Shown here one piece after another: positions 37,149-45,666 of a stretch of DNA of 64,000 nt; positions within the stretch are counted from its first letter, which is position 1; every line of letters starts with the position of its first letter. A program made the translations under genes and the position numbers. Source of the DNA: Spirirestis rafaelensis WJT71-NPBG6 (GTDB taxonomy: Bacteria; Cyanobacteriota; Cyanobacteriia; Cyanobacteriales; Nostocaceae). The DNA is taken from positions 1-64,000 of the forward strand of contig JAHHID010000002.1 in NCBI GenBank assembly GCA_019359015.1, given 5' to 3'. Under the pieces are notes generated by a model that worked only from the letters and a program-made list of their open reading frames with translations, was not told the DNA's origin and did not search any database.

Positions 37149-37913
37149 ATGGCAATTTGTTTACATGGCTTTATTAGTAGTGGAAAACGGTATATCCAAG
37201 TAGAGACTCAGACTCATCATATTGCTGGAATTTTTCTTCATATTATGCGTTCCTCACCGAGGAAGAGTTTTTCTACATTAGAAAATATTAAAAGTGCATA
37301 TTTCAAGTGTAAGGAAGACGCAACAATAACTTTTTACCAGAGGGAAATTGCAGATGAAACTAACCCAGGAATTTGGACTTATCTTGTGTATGAATGTTCG
37401 CTTATGGAAGAAAAAGTATTCCGTGACTTATCTATCGACACAAGCGCAAATCTTCTTGAGGAATTGTTAGCTGGTAAAAAAATAGTTCGATTAGCCGAAA
37501 ATATTCATGATTATATCAACAGTAAATATAATCAATCCGAGTATTTTGATATACAACTTCCTTTCAACTGGAATACTTGCGAAGGAAGAAAAATTGCCGA
37601 TTTGCTTTTAGTAGAATTTAAGGCTTTCAAAGCATCATCTGTGTTTACAGAAAATGCCGGAAAAAAATATATGCAAATAGTTTTAGATAGCTTTATTAAA
37701 GCCGCACACGAAGTTTTAGAATTCGGTGGTACAGCAAAACATTTTGAAGCTAAACAATACAAAGTGCTGAATAAAATCAGAATTGATGAAATAGTAAATA
37801 TAATTATTGGCTATAACGATTATCGAATCTGGCAAGAAGCTTTACCAAGTAAATCAAAAGCAGTTGAATACGCTTTCAATACTGCATTAAGTTTTATATA
37901 TCGCATTAAGTGA
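37149..37913 (+). CDS. Orphan protein of unknown function
   Basis: 254 residues, AT-rich codon use unlike its neighbours. The start ATG is preceded by AAAGGAAAA. The sequence is mixed alpha/beta without a signal peptide or membrane helix. Visible segments are an N-terminal beta part (ICLHGFISSGKRYIQVETQTHHIAGIF) and a repeated K-x-Y motif region, with helices (ESLM..., VEFKAFKASSVF, DSFIKAAHEVLEFGG) in the second half. No catalytic motif is recognised. Isolation, low G+C and a large gene-free region upstream hint at acquisition. A strong terminator follows. Confidence 0.6.
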   Translation: MAICLHGFISSGKRYIQVETQTHHIAGIFLHIMRSSPRKSFSTLENIKSAYFKCKEDATITFYQREIADETNPGIWTYLVYECSLMEEKVFRDLSIDTSANLLEELLAGKKIVRLAENIHDYINSKYNQSEYFDIQLPFNWNTCEGRKIADLLLVEFKAFKASSVFTENAGKKYMQIVLDSFIKAAHEVLEFGGTAKHFEAKQYKVLNKIRIDEIVNIIIGYNDYRIWQEALPSKSKAVEYAFNTALSFIYRIK

Positions 37914-37957
37914 ATTGTTAGTACTTGGTTGTTGGTGCTTAGTGGATAGTAGTTAGT

Positions 37958-38006
37958 AAAATGTAGGGTACGTTACGACCAATGTCTGTAACGTACCCTA
38001 CATTTT
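37958..38006. terminator. Bidirectional terminator between convergent genes
   Basis: Perfect 19-bp stem (aaaatgtagggtacgttac with its complement) and an 11-base loop. A and T runs at both ends allow termination in both directions. It lies 45 bases after the orphan gene and 46 bases after the crr6 stop, exactly between the two convergent genes. Confidence 0.75.
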
Positions 38007-38051
38007 ATGTTTTTTAATGTTGACTTACTTATCAACCATCAACTAACCACT

Positions 38052-38525
38052 TCAAAACATCTCAAACAATGTATCATCTAAGTCATAACCCAGTAGTTGA
38101 GCCATTGACTTAAGACGGAATTGATTGGGTATACCTTGCTGTTTGAGCCAATCGCTTAAAATAAAGATTCTGTGCATCAAAAAGATTTCTAAAGCTTCAG
38201 GATTATACTGAATGCCTTCTTTTTCACTGAATTGGTGCGGTACGAGCATAGCGACGTAACGAACAAGTTCCCCAGCTTTCCAATCTAGTAAAAATGGCAA
38301 CCAAGGATAACGAGCATCGAGACGGAGAAACCATAAGCGTACCTCTGGAATTTCTGAAAATTCCCGTGGATCGCCAGGTTCTTGAGAATAGTTTATCTCA
38401 AAGTGTAGCTGCTGTTCGTGGGATGCGATCGCCCCATCTTGCAGCAGTTGTGAAATCACCGTTAATGCGGGTGATAGATCCAGATTATTAATGCAGTCGG
38501 TATTAAGTGCGATCGCGATCGTCAT
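38052..38525 (-). CDS. crr6: CRR6 family NdhI maturation factor
   Basis: 157 residues from the ATG at 38525 (MTIAIALNTDCINNLDLSPA). An upstream ATG at 38597 would add a 24-residue hydrophobic stretch that the family lacks. The middle part has EINYSQEPGDPREFSEIPEVRLWFLRLDARYPWLPF and the end has LMHRIFILSDWLKQQGIPN, both typical of CRR6. In Synechocystis and chloroplasts this protein helps to mature the NdhI subunit of the photosynthetic NDH-1 complex. It is a single-gene unit with a shared terminator. Confidence 0.88.
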   Translation of the reverse strand: MTIAIALNTDCINNLDLSPALTVISQLLQDGAIASHEQQLHFEINYSQEPGDPREFSEIPEVRLWFLRLDARYPWLPFLLDWKAGELVRYVAMLVPHQFSEKEGIQYNPEALEIFLMHRIFILSDWLKQQGIPNQFRLKSMAQLLGYDLDDTLFEMF

Positions 38526-38640
38526 TGGCATCCATACGATTCTGTTCAACAGTAAGATCGAGAATACACAGTAGCAGCTTTCAGGTATTAACGCCACACC
38601 CCATCGATAAAAAATAAAGACGCGAGGAACCGGAGCGTCT
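38526..38640. other. Short spacer with palindrome
   Basis: The spacer carries a copy of the agagacgc palindrome family at 38617-38641, which abuts the truncated LuxR-type remnant. The crr6 promoter must lie here. Confidence 0.4.
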
Positions 38641-38988
38641 CTATTTCAAGGCGCTTTTCTCCTAAGGCACTTACAAGTAATAAAATGTCCCGCGCTCAAT
38701 ATTCGTACTGATTCTCCCGTTGGGCGGGACATTTTATTTTTTGGATCTCCCCAAAATAATCTCAGCCTCCGCGAACAGCCGATCGCTAAATTAGTAGCAC
38801 AGGGTCTTTGTGACGAATGTATTGCCATTCGCCTTCACATTAGCTCTTGGACTGTGGCTACCCACCTGCGGCGTATTTTTTTTGTCAAGCTGGGTGTCAC
38901 TTCCACAAAGCCCTATGATTACTTACCTTCTAGAGGAAAATCGCCTACACAATTAGCACAGCAGTTTATCTATATAGCCGTAACATAA
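38641..38988 (+). pseudogene. LuxR-type regulator remnant
   Basis: A reading frame of about 115 codons with no start codon. Its second half is a clear LuxR/NarL helix-turn-helix (LSLREQPIAKLVAQGLCDE, then AIRLHISSWTVATHLRRIFF, then VKLGV). The first half (HLQVIKCPALNIRTDSPVGRDILF) also reads like the family. The 5-prime end stops at the palindromic repeat at 38617-38641, so the gene has probably lost its beginning to repeat insertion. A run of eight T inside the helix region adds one Phe. It is no longer translatable in full. Confidence 0.6.
38682..38735. repeat. Inverted repeat inside the LuxR remnant
   Basis: 12-bp perfect arms (aaaatgtcccgc at 38682-38693 and its complement at 38724-38735) around a 30-base loop. 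The right arm is followed by a T-rich run. It overlaps remnant coding sequence and could now act as a terminator. Confidence 0.45.
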
Positions 38989-39266
38989 CTTGCTAGCCCT
39001 AATTTGGCTACTTAAACGCCTGCCTAAAGTAGACGTTTACAGTGATTTTAAGCTAAAGTTGTAATGAGTTTGTTTTAGATTAGGGTGTGAGAAAGCAACT
39101 CTCAAGAAGCACAAAAAATAATCGCTCAAGTTTGTGCTTGCGTAGCAATCAAAAGCAAAAACACAGATACAGACTTGGCTTGCAAGGTACAAAAACATTG
39201 CATAGATAAAAGAAAAATTAGACATTCAAACATAGGAAATAACCTCAAGAGTTAAGAAATTTAAAT

Positions 39267-39716
39267 ATGCAAAAACAAGTAATCTCTACAAAACCAATTC
39301 GTTCCCTAGAAGATGCTATTGACAGATGCCAAACGCTGGGTATGCGCGTTAGCCGCCAGCGTCGCTTTATTTTAGAACTACTGTGGCAAGCAGAAGAGCA
39401 CCTTTCCGCTAGAGAAATTTACGATCGCCTAAACCAACAAGGCAAAGAGATCGGACATACCTCTGTATATCAAAACTTAGAAGCCTTATCTAGTCAAAAC
39501 ATTATTGAGTGCATCGAACGCTGCGATGGACGTTTATACGGTAATATCAGTGATTCCCACAGTCATGTTAACTGCATAGATACAAATCAAATTTTGGATG
39601 TTCATCTCGAATTACCAGAAGATTTTATCCGCAAAGTTGAAGAACAAACAGGAGTGCGAATTACTGAGTATAGTATTAACTTCTATGGCTATCGGCAAAA
39701 CAAAACCGAAAGTTAG
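39267..39716 (+). CDS. perR: Fur-family regulator, PerR/FurC-like
   Basis: 149 residues. A winged-helix DNA-binding half (RVSRQRRFILELLWQAEEHLSAREIYDRL; GHTSVYQNLEALSSQNII) is followed by a dimerisation half with the regulatory metal site HSHVNCIDTNQILDVH. The CxxC pairs of structural zinc sites are absent. This combination, and the Ser-rich His-x-His motif, resembles the peroxide sensor FurC/PerR of Anabaena rather than Fur or Zur. The protein should repress peroxide-defence genes and be inactivated by metal-catalysed histidine oxidation. The name PerR is by similarity from memory and could be wrong for a sister paralogue. Confidence 0.8.
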   Translation: MQKQVISTKPIRSLEDAIDRCQTLGMRVSRQRRFILELLWQAEEHLSAREIYDRLNQQGKEIGHTSVYQNLEALSSQNIIECIERCDGRLYGNISDSHSHVNCIDTNQILDVHLELPEDFIRKVEEQTGVRITEYSINFYGYRQNKTES

Positions 39717-40212
39717 AAGTCAGGAGTTAGGAGAATGGAGTCAGGAGTCAGGAGTCAGGAGTCAGAGTATTATTCTCGTTATCACCCCATCACCCTCATC
39801 CCCCTCTCCCCACTCCCTCATACTTTGATAATGTTGCGAGTGTCATCCGTCAATTCGTTTGATTTCTGCAAGCGCCACACTCGTGAGTTATAGTCATGAG
39901 TTAATCGTAAAGAAATTTTGAGCGATCGCGCAACGACTGTACTGTCGCTTTTGTCCCGTTATCCTGTGATTATCGCCCAGCCTAACCAAAGTTTTTGTAT
40001 GCTTACTTCTTGGTCTATAACTTGTTGGAAAGCTTGTAGATAAGCAATTTGAAACGCCAGTCATGTGACTTCGGTATCTTTTCAGGGCATTTTTTGGCTG
40101 AACTCACGCATCAGCCATGAGCGTGAATTGGGCAATAATGAGGGGATTAAGCTAACTATCACAGCTGTTTTCTAAAAGCGCGAAAAATAGCATCTATATT
40201 TTTGAGTGGACT
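39717..40212. other. Intergenic region with short tandem repeats
   Basis: The first 60 bases continue the gtcagga-type tandem repeat that also marks the scpB end. The rest, up to the response regulator gene, shows nothing recognisable. The regulator promoter must lie near 40100-40212. Confidence 0.45.
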
Positions 40213-42009
40213 ATGAGCGATCGCCCTCTAAAAGTATTATTAATCGACCAAGACCCTATTTTCCGGTTAGGGCTGAGAGTAGCTTTAGAACAAGTTCCTA
40301 ATTTGGAAGTTACATCCGAGGCTCAAACAGATACCGTTGCTCTGCACATTTTGGCAGAATTTGCCAAAAAAGACCCAAAAGCAGTGAATTTGGTAATTTT
40401 GGAACTCGGTAATAGTCGTTATTTGCAACTTTGTCGCCAACTCAAGGCTCAGTACCCCAATTTACCGATTTTACTGCTCAGTTCTGTTTCTGAACCAGGG
40501 CTGCTGATGGCAGCAAGAGATGCTGGTGTCAATGGCTACTGCCCCAAAGGCACACCTGTTTCTGAGTTGGTTGAGGCAATGCAACAGATAGCATCTGGTG
40601 GTAGTTATTGGGATGGGGAAGAGGGGAGGAGTGGACAAAAAATAACTTCTAACTCCCGTACAGAAGCGATTAGTCGTGTCTCTAGAAGTACAGACGCGAT
40701 TAATCGCGTCTCTGCTCAATCCTCGCGTCTTCCTTTCGCAAGGCTGCGGAATAATTGGCGTTTGTCAGGAATTAATTACATTAACGCTACTTTGGCAGAA
40801 GTGACGGCACAATTGCAAGTCCCCGGTTTGCCAGTACTAGATCGGGCAATTTTAGCTGGACAGCGACGCGAATTATTGGCGGCAGGTTGGCTAGTCAATC
40901 AGCTGTTGGCTGCACCACAGGAAAGGCAACAAGATAAAGTGCGTAGCCAGACATGGCTTACTACTCAAGATTCACCTGCGAATCCTTCACTTAGTAGTGC
41001 TGTTGTCATATCACCAGAAAGGCAAAATTATCCTTCTTTACTTAGCCCAAGAGCGCTACAAGCGACATTATTCTCATCTTGTGTTGCTAAACTTCAATTA
41101 CCTTTACAAAACTTATGCGATGAACCTCTAGAAATTGACATTTTTCGCCAAGATAAAAAACGTGAGTTACTTTATCTCATTTTGCAAAAGCTTGCTAATT
41201 CTTTGGATGAACTGCGTACTTCTCAAATAGAAGTTCATCGATTAAATGAATTGAAAAATATCATATTATGTGATTTATGGCAAGCGTCAACAACAGATTT
41301 TTTTGGTAAATTTACCAAAGTGCAAGTAGGTAATCAAAATTTAGAGATTGTCACCTTCTTGCTACAAGCTAATAAAGTGGTAGAAACAGAAATTATCATA
41401 AAGATTCCTCTGGTAGTAGAGTTATTTTCTTATCTACTATTTCAAACAGATTTATCTATTGATAATGCCATTTACCCAGCAGGTAGCTTAGAGGCGATGG
41501 AGCAATCTTTAATAATTTTAGAAAACTTATTAATTCAAGTAGCAAATGGTGTAGTGCAGCCACTGCTTAACACTTTAGCAGATGTAGAAGCGGTTAAAGA
41601 AAGTTTTTACGATCGCCAATTTATTTCCACGCGAGAAATCGAACGTTTCCGCAATGATTTATCATGGAAATACCGCTTGCGAAATTATGTAAGCGAAGCT
41701 CAGGCGATTTTTGAAAGTCGTTATGAACTACTTGTATTTACACCTCGCGGTATTGCCAAAATTTCAATTTATGCTCCGCGCAATCAAGAGTTAGCGCAAC
41801 TTTCTGGGATTCCGCTATTAGTGACATTAGCATTAGAATTTCGGGATGCGATCGCTCCTCGCCTAAAATCAGTATTATCTTTCGCAGGTAGTGGTATTGT
41901 TTTTGTTCTCACCCAAGTAATTGGTAGAGGTTTGGGGTTAATTGGTCGTGGTATTCTCCAAGGTATTGGTAGTGTATCTTTGTCAGAACGAAAAAATAAA
42001 AATTTATGA
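40213..42009 (+). CDS. Response-regulator-like protein with DUF3685
   Basis: 598 residues. The N-terminal receiver domain (residues 1-125: VLLIDQDPIFRLGLRVAL; VILELGN; LLLSS; CPKGTP) has Glu64 where the phosphorylated Asp is expected, while the acidic pair and the switch Lys remain, so it may be a pseudo-receiver. From about residue 165 the DUF3685 domain follows (INYINATLAEVTAQLQVPGLPVLDRAIL), a cyanobacterial family of unknown role. It includes FLEIVTFLLQ and LLFQTDLSIDNAIYP blocks, and a C-terminal hydrophobic segment (SFAGSGIVFVLTQVIGRGLGLIG). The linker contains a translated palindromic repeat at about 150-175. Confidence 0.85.
   Translation: MSDRPLKVLLIDQDPIFRLGLRVALEQVPNLEVTSEAQTDTVALHILAEFAKKDPKAVNLVILELGNSRYLQLCRQLKAQYPNLPILLLSSVSEPGLLMAARDAGVNGYCPKGTPVSELVEAMQQIASGGSYWDGEEGRSGQKITSNSRTEAISRVSRSTDAINRVSAQSSRLPFARLRNNWRLSGINYINATLAEVTAQLQVPGLPVLDRAILAGQRRELLAAGWLVNQLLAAPQERQQDKVRSQTWLTTQDSPANPSLSSAVVISPERQNYPSLLSPRALQATLFSSCVAKLQLPLQNLCDEPLEIDIFRQDKKRELLYLILQKLANSLDELRTSQIEVHRLNELKNIILCDLWQASTTDFFGKFTKVQVGNQNLEIVTFLLQANKVVETEIIIKIPLVVELFSYLLFQTDLSIDNAIYPAGSLEAMEQSLIILENLLIQVANGVVQPLLNTLADVEAVKESFYDRQFISTREIERFRNDLSWKYRLRNYVSEAQAIFESRYELLVFTPRGIAKISIYAPRNQELAQLSGIPLLVTLALEFRDAIAPRLKSVLSFAGSGIVFVLTQVIGRGLGLIGRGILQGIGSVSLSERKNKNL
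40655..40715. repeat. Palindromic repeats inside the DUF3685 gene
   Basis: Two neighbouring copies, including a perfect 18-base palindrome (gacgcgattaatcgcgtc, 40693-40710), lie in frame between the receiver and DUF3685 domains. They encode about 20 Ser/Arg/Ala-rich residues (RTEAISRVSRSTDAINRVS). The frame stays open, so the element is tolerated in the linker. Confidence 0.65.
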
Positions 42010-42591
42010 ATTCAAATCAGTTACAAGCCATTGCCACTCAGTTACAACAGATGCGGGAATTTGTAAAACTAAACGTTGTTTACCAGATAGTGGTACATAA
42101 AGTTTTAGAGAATCGGTTGTTGTCAATTTAAATAAAACATCTGTTAATTTGTAATCTCCCACATTAGGAGAAGGTGATTTTTCTGCATACACATCAGATG
42201 CACTTAATAGCTTATTCTTTGCTGTGACAATTTCCAAAGGTCGAGGATGAGCTAACTCAAATACACCAGGAAAACCGACTAACCTAAGATTGAACTCTAC
42301 AGGTTTACCTGGTGGAAATAATTTGAAAAGTACCACTTGCCAAGTGTAGCCGAAATCATCTTTAATAGACACTTGAGAATGATAACGTAAAACTCCGGGC
42401 GCATCGTGATGCTGGCGCAGCAAAGCAAACGCAGAATCTGTGAAAAATACTCCCGAAGATAGTAGTATTAGTAGCGTTAGATGAATGCACAAAATTAAAC
42501 ATAAAATATTTTTCGTAGTGAGGGCTTCAGCCCTCCTCTTCATTGTTTTCAGGTCTAAATTCCTCACTAGCTTTTCTTTATTTATATCCAT
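42004..42591 (-). CDS. DUF3122 family protein
   Basis: 195 residues. A membrane helix near residues 29-48 (ILCLILCIHLTLLILLSSG) is followed by the DUF3122 domain (LLRQHHDAPGVLRYHSQVSI; DDFGYTWQVVLFKLFPPGK; LRLVGFPGVFELAHPRPLEI; a C-terminal LQIPASVVTEWQWL). The domain is cyanobacterial, of unknown role, and should face the periplasm or lumen. The N-terminal MKRRAEALTTKN is written by a gagggcttcagccctc hairpin repeat, so the real start is uncertain. The stop codon overlaps the end of the convergent DUF3685 gene by six bases. Confidence 0.8.
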   Translation of the reverse strand: MDINKEKLVRNLDLKTMKRRAEALTTKNILCLILCIHLTLLILLSSGVFFTDSAFALLRQHHDAPGVLRYHSQVSIKDDFGYTWQVVLFKLFPPGKPVEFNLRLVGFPGVFELAHPRPLEIVTAKNKLLSASDVYAEKSPSPNVGDYKLTDVLFKLTTTDSLKLYVPLSGKQRLVLQIPASVVTEWQWLVTDLNS

Positions 42592-42617
42592 TTAGTTAGT
42601 AAAATCTGAGAAAATAT

Positions 42618-44120
42618 TTAAATATTCCAATTGCGGCGAAAGTCAAAGAAGCCTTCCAGAAAGTCTTGCAAAGCAATATTACTATTTAACCTTTGTCGCT
42701 CCCATTCCCGTGCAGTTTGTTCAATAATTTCGGAGAAACCCGGATAAACTGAAGATAAATTTCCTAATTGATTAATTTTAATTTTTTGAGATATAGCTAA
42801 AGCAATGAGATTAATTAATTCTCCAGCTTCTGCCCCTAGTAATGAAGCACCTAAAATTTCGCCATTGCGGAGGACAATTAATTTACATATACCCGTGGTT
42901 TCTTCGCTGATTTGGGCTGCTGTTACTGTTTTAAAATACTGTCGTAAAACTAAAACTTCATCTTGAATATATCGACGTTTGGCTTGTTTTTCTGTTAAAC
43001 CGACTTGTGCCACCATTGGATAAGAAAACAGCCCCCAAGGAATACATTGATAATTGACTTTATTTCCTGGAAAAAATAGAGCATTATTCAGAGCAATTTT
43101 TGCTTCAGAATTAGCAATATTGGCTAATTCATAACCACCAAGAACATCACCACAAGCATAAATGCGGCGATTAGTTGTTTGTAATTTATCATTTACCATC
43201 AAGCGGTGTTGATGCCATTTGACACCTACCGCAGCCAAATTTAAAGATTCAATATTCGGCTGCTGTGCGATCGCCACCAAAATTTCATCAGTTTCAATCG
43301 CTTTATCTCCAGCCTGAATCCACTTTTGGTTATCAATTCGTCTCACCTGAGTTACGGTTGTTTGCGTCAGCAAGCGTACACCATCGACTTCTAACTGCGC
43401 TTGCAGCAATTGAGTTATCTCTGGCTCAAGATTTGGCAAAATATAGGGATGGTTGACAACCAGCGTCACGCTGCAACCCAACCGCGCTAAAATTTGCGCT
43501 ACTTCGATGCTTTGGGGAACACCGCCAATTATCACCCAGTTTTTGGGTAAAATTGGAGACTCACATAAAGCCTGCCAAATATTAGATAAAGTAAAAAAGC
43601 CGATATTTTCCAACCCTTCAATCTCTGGAATTGCTGGACGGGAACCACTAGCAAGCAAATAGGTACGTGCGCGAAGCTGACGCTTATTAACGGCAAAAGC
43701 GAGGTGAGGTGACACTACAAATTCACCGCTACCAAGGATGACATCGACACCTTGGGCAGCTAGGATGGCGAGTGAATTCTGTTCTTGAACATTTGAGACG
43801 ACACCGCGAGCATAAAGCATCGCTTCTTGCCATTCTATAGATATTTGGGACTTTTCTGAGAACACTGTTGTGGGTGTTCTCCCCTTGAGGTAGTTGTCCT
43901 GTGCAGTATCCGCAGAATAAGAATGAATACCAAAATTAGCCGCACCATTAAGACGCTGGGCAAGTTTGGCAATTTCCCCAAGCGCGTGGTGATAAATAAG
44001 CCCATAGTTGACTTTGGGTTCCACTAGGGCAACAGTGGCGTGTAGATGGGTTGCAGCAAGGGCTGCATTGCGTCCAGCGAGACTACCGCCAATAATCACG
44101 ACATCGTAGTCAATAGTCAT
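42618..44120 (-). CDS. Pyridine nucleotide-disulfide oxidoreductase relative without redox cysteines
   Basis: 500 residues. FAD-binding opens the protein (YDVVIIGGSLAGRNAALAATHL). The NAD(P) motif is VIIGGVPQSIEVAQILARLGCSVTLV and the second FAD motif is IYACGDVLGGYELANIA. A dimerisation domain ends it. In this superfamily (mercuric reductase, dihydrolipoamide dehydrogenase) a CxxxxC pair should lie near residue 40; here the segment reads PKVNYGLIYHHALGE, with no cysteine. It therefore cannot perform disulfide chemistry and probably transfers hydride from NAD(P)H to another acceptor. It lies next to the DUF3122 gene on the same strand. Confidence 0.85.
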   Translation of the reverse strand: MTIDYDVVIIGGSLAGRNAALAATHLHATVALVEPKVNYGLIYHHALGEIAKLAQRLNGAANFGIHSYSADTAQDNYLKGRTPTTVFSEKSQISIEWQEAMLYARGVVSNVQEQNSLAILAAQGVDVILGSGEFVVSPHLAFAVNKRQLRARTYLLASGSRPAIPEIEGLENIGFFTLSNIWQALCESPILPKNWVIIGGVPQSIEVAQILARLGCSVTLVVNHPYILPNLEPEITQLLQAQLEVDGVRLLTQTTVTQVRRIDNQKWIQAGDKAIETDEILVAIAQQPNIESLNLAAVGVKWHQHRLMVNDKLQTTNRRIYACGDVLGGYELANIANSEAKIALNNALFFPGNKVNYQCIPWGLFSYPMVAQVGLTEKQAKRRYIQDEVLVLRQYFKTVTAAQISEETTGICKLIVLRNGEILGASLLGAEAGELINLIALAISQKIKINQLGNLSSVYPGFSEIIEQTAREWERQRLNSNIALQDFLEGFFDFRRNWNI

Positions 44121-44392
44121 TAGTCAATAGTCATTAGACGAATGGCACTCATTATATTTTTTGGATGTTAAACCTGAGTCGTCAGCCTTTGTTTGCCTAG
44201 CCCCATTAAGCGCTTGAACGCGATCGCGTGCGCTTGGCGCAGGGCATTTACCGATTTTTGCTTATAGGTATATTACTCAAGAGTTAACAGAAGGACACTG
44301 ATTTAGACGCCTTTTTGAGACGGCTTTTTGTAGGGTAGACAGTCCCTACGGCAACCAAGTGTCCGTTCGGGAGTCAAAAGTCAATATTTTCA

Positions 44393-45640
44393 CTATGGAC
44401 TCTGGACTAATGCTTTCAACCCTGTTAGTAAACGCTGGTTATCTGATTCTGAGCGTACAGCAACTCGGAAGTAGCGATCGCCTAATTCTTTAAAACTAAG
44501 ACAATCGCGAATATAAATCTGATACTCCTTAAGCAATTGTTCTTGCAATTGAGAAACAGATTGTTGTGACTCAACAAGTAAAAAATTAGCAGCACTATCC
44601 TTTGGTTGCAACCCTGGTAAATTAGCTAAACCCTGAAAGAGTTGGTTTCGTGCAGGTGGTAGCCATTCCCAGGTTGCAGACTGAAACTCTTTATCGCCGA
44701 GTGCAGCGATCGCTGCTGCTGCTGCTAAAGTGTTAACGGGCCAAGGGTCGCGCCACAACTGCCATTTAGACAAGCGCTCAGGGTGAGCGATCGCATATCC
44801 CAGTCGCAGTCCAGGCAGACTGTAAAATTTTGTCAGCGATCGCAAAACCACCAAATTCGGATATTTCTGAATTACCGGAATTAGACTTTGTTCCTCATCG
44901 GGAGGCAGAAAATCCATAAACGCTTCATCCACCACCACCAAAGCAAACTGTTCCAAGTAAGGCAAAATCTCTTCTACCGAAAACAGCTTACCCGTTGGGT
45001 TATGAGGATTATTCAGCAATAACCCGCTTTGGTCAGGAGTAGAGACGCGATTAATGAGCCAGCGCGTTGCGGAGGTTTCCGAGGCAGCGCGTTGCGCGGG
45101 TTCCCCGCGTTGTAGCGACTGCCGTTCCGTTGTAGCGTCTGGCGTCGCGTCTGTACAGGAGTGGAGGAGAAATTTTTCGTTGTCCTTCCTGTCCCCCCCT
45201 CTCCTTGTCCCCCCCTCTCCTTGTCCCCCCCTCTCCTTGTCCCCCTCTCCTCTTTTCAAATCAATCGGATACTCCAGCACTTTGGCATCATATGCCGCCA
45301 GCGATCGGTAATAATCGCCAAAAGCTGGAGTAATTAAAGTTGTTGCGGTTAATTGTGAAAATTCTTTACCTGATAACGTAAGTAATTCTGCCGAACCGTT
45401 ACCCGGCAGAATCCATTCAGGCGGCAATTGATGGAAGTGACTGAGAGCCAGTCTCAGTTCACTGTAATCAGGGTCTGGATAGTGATTAAGATTACCCAAT
45501 TGAGATGTAATAGCAGCGATCGCGCTGTTTGGTGGTCCCAACGGGCTGATGCTTGCAGAAAAATCCAGAATAGCACTAGGGGGACAGCCAGCCAGTGCTG
45601 CTGCCCAAGTTAAATTTCCCCCGTGTGCTTTTTGCCGCAT
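44393..45640 (-). CDS. cobD: Threonine-phosphate decarboxylase, CobD/HisC-like, with inserted repeat
   Basis: 415 residues, a fold-type I PLP enzyme. The N-terminus is HGGNLTWAAALAGCPPSAILDFSASISPLGPP and the substrate/PLP pocket includes NPNNPTG-like LLNNPHNPTGKL. The PLP lysine is in LTKFYSLPGLRLGYA. Threonine-phosphate decarboxylation supplies aminopropanol phosphate for cobalamin, and the histidinol-phosphate aminotransferases are close relatives. About 70 residues near the middle (RGEGDKERGGQGEGG ... NRVSTPDQSG) come from repeats and are absent in the family. Since the frame is intact and all key residues remain, the enzyme may still work. Confidence 0.8.
   Translation of the reverse strand: MRQKAHGGNLTWAAALAGCPPSAILDFSASISPLGPPNSAIAAITSQLGNLNHYPDPDYSELRLALSHFHQLPPEWILPGNGSAELLTLSGKEFSQLTATTLITPAFGDYYRSLAAYDAKVLEYPIDLKRGEGDKERGGQGEGGTRRGGDRKDNEKFLLHSCTDATPDATTERQSLQRGEPAQRAASETSATRWLINRVSTPDQSGLLLNNPHNPTGKLFSVEEILPYLEQFALVVVDEAFMDFLPPDEEQSLIPVIQKYPNLVVLRSLTKFYSLPGLRLGYAIAHPERLSKWQLWRDPWPVNTLAAAAAIAALGDKEFQSATWEWLPPARNQLFQGLANLPGLQPKDSAANFLLVESQQSVSQLQEQLLKEYQIYIRDCLSFKELGDRYFRVAVRSESDNQRLLTGLKALVQSP
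45030..45260. repeat. Repeat block inserted in frame into cobD
   Basis: It consists of tandem cctctccttgtccccccct-type motifs, the GC-rich gccagcgcgttgcggaggtttccgag element and the gtagagacgcgattaatga palindrome. About 230 bases encode about 75 residues without a stop. The same components occur alone in spacers (18110-18150, 33900, 58600). Confidence 0.65.
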
Positions 45641-45666
45641 AAAAAAAGAGTTTCCTAAGAAAGAAC

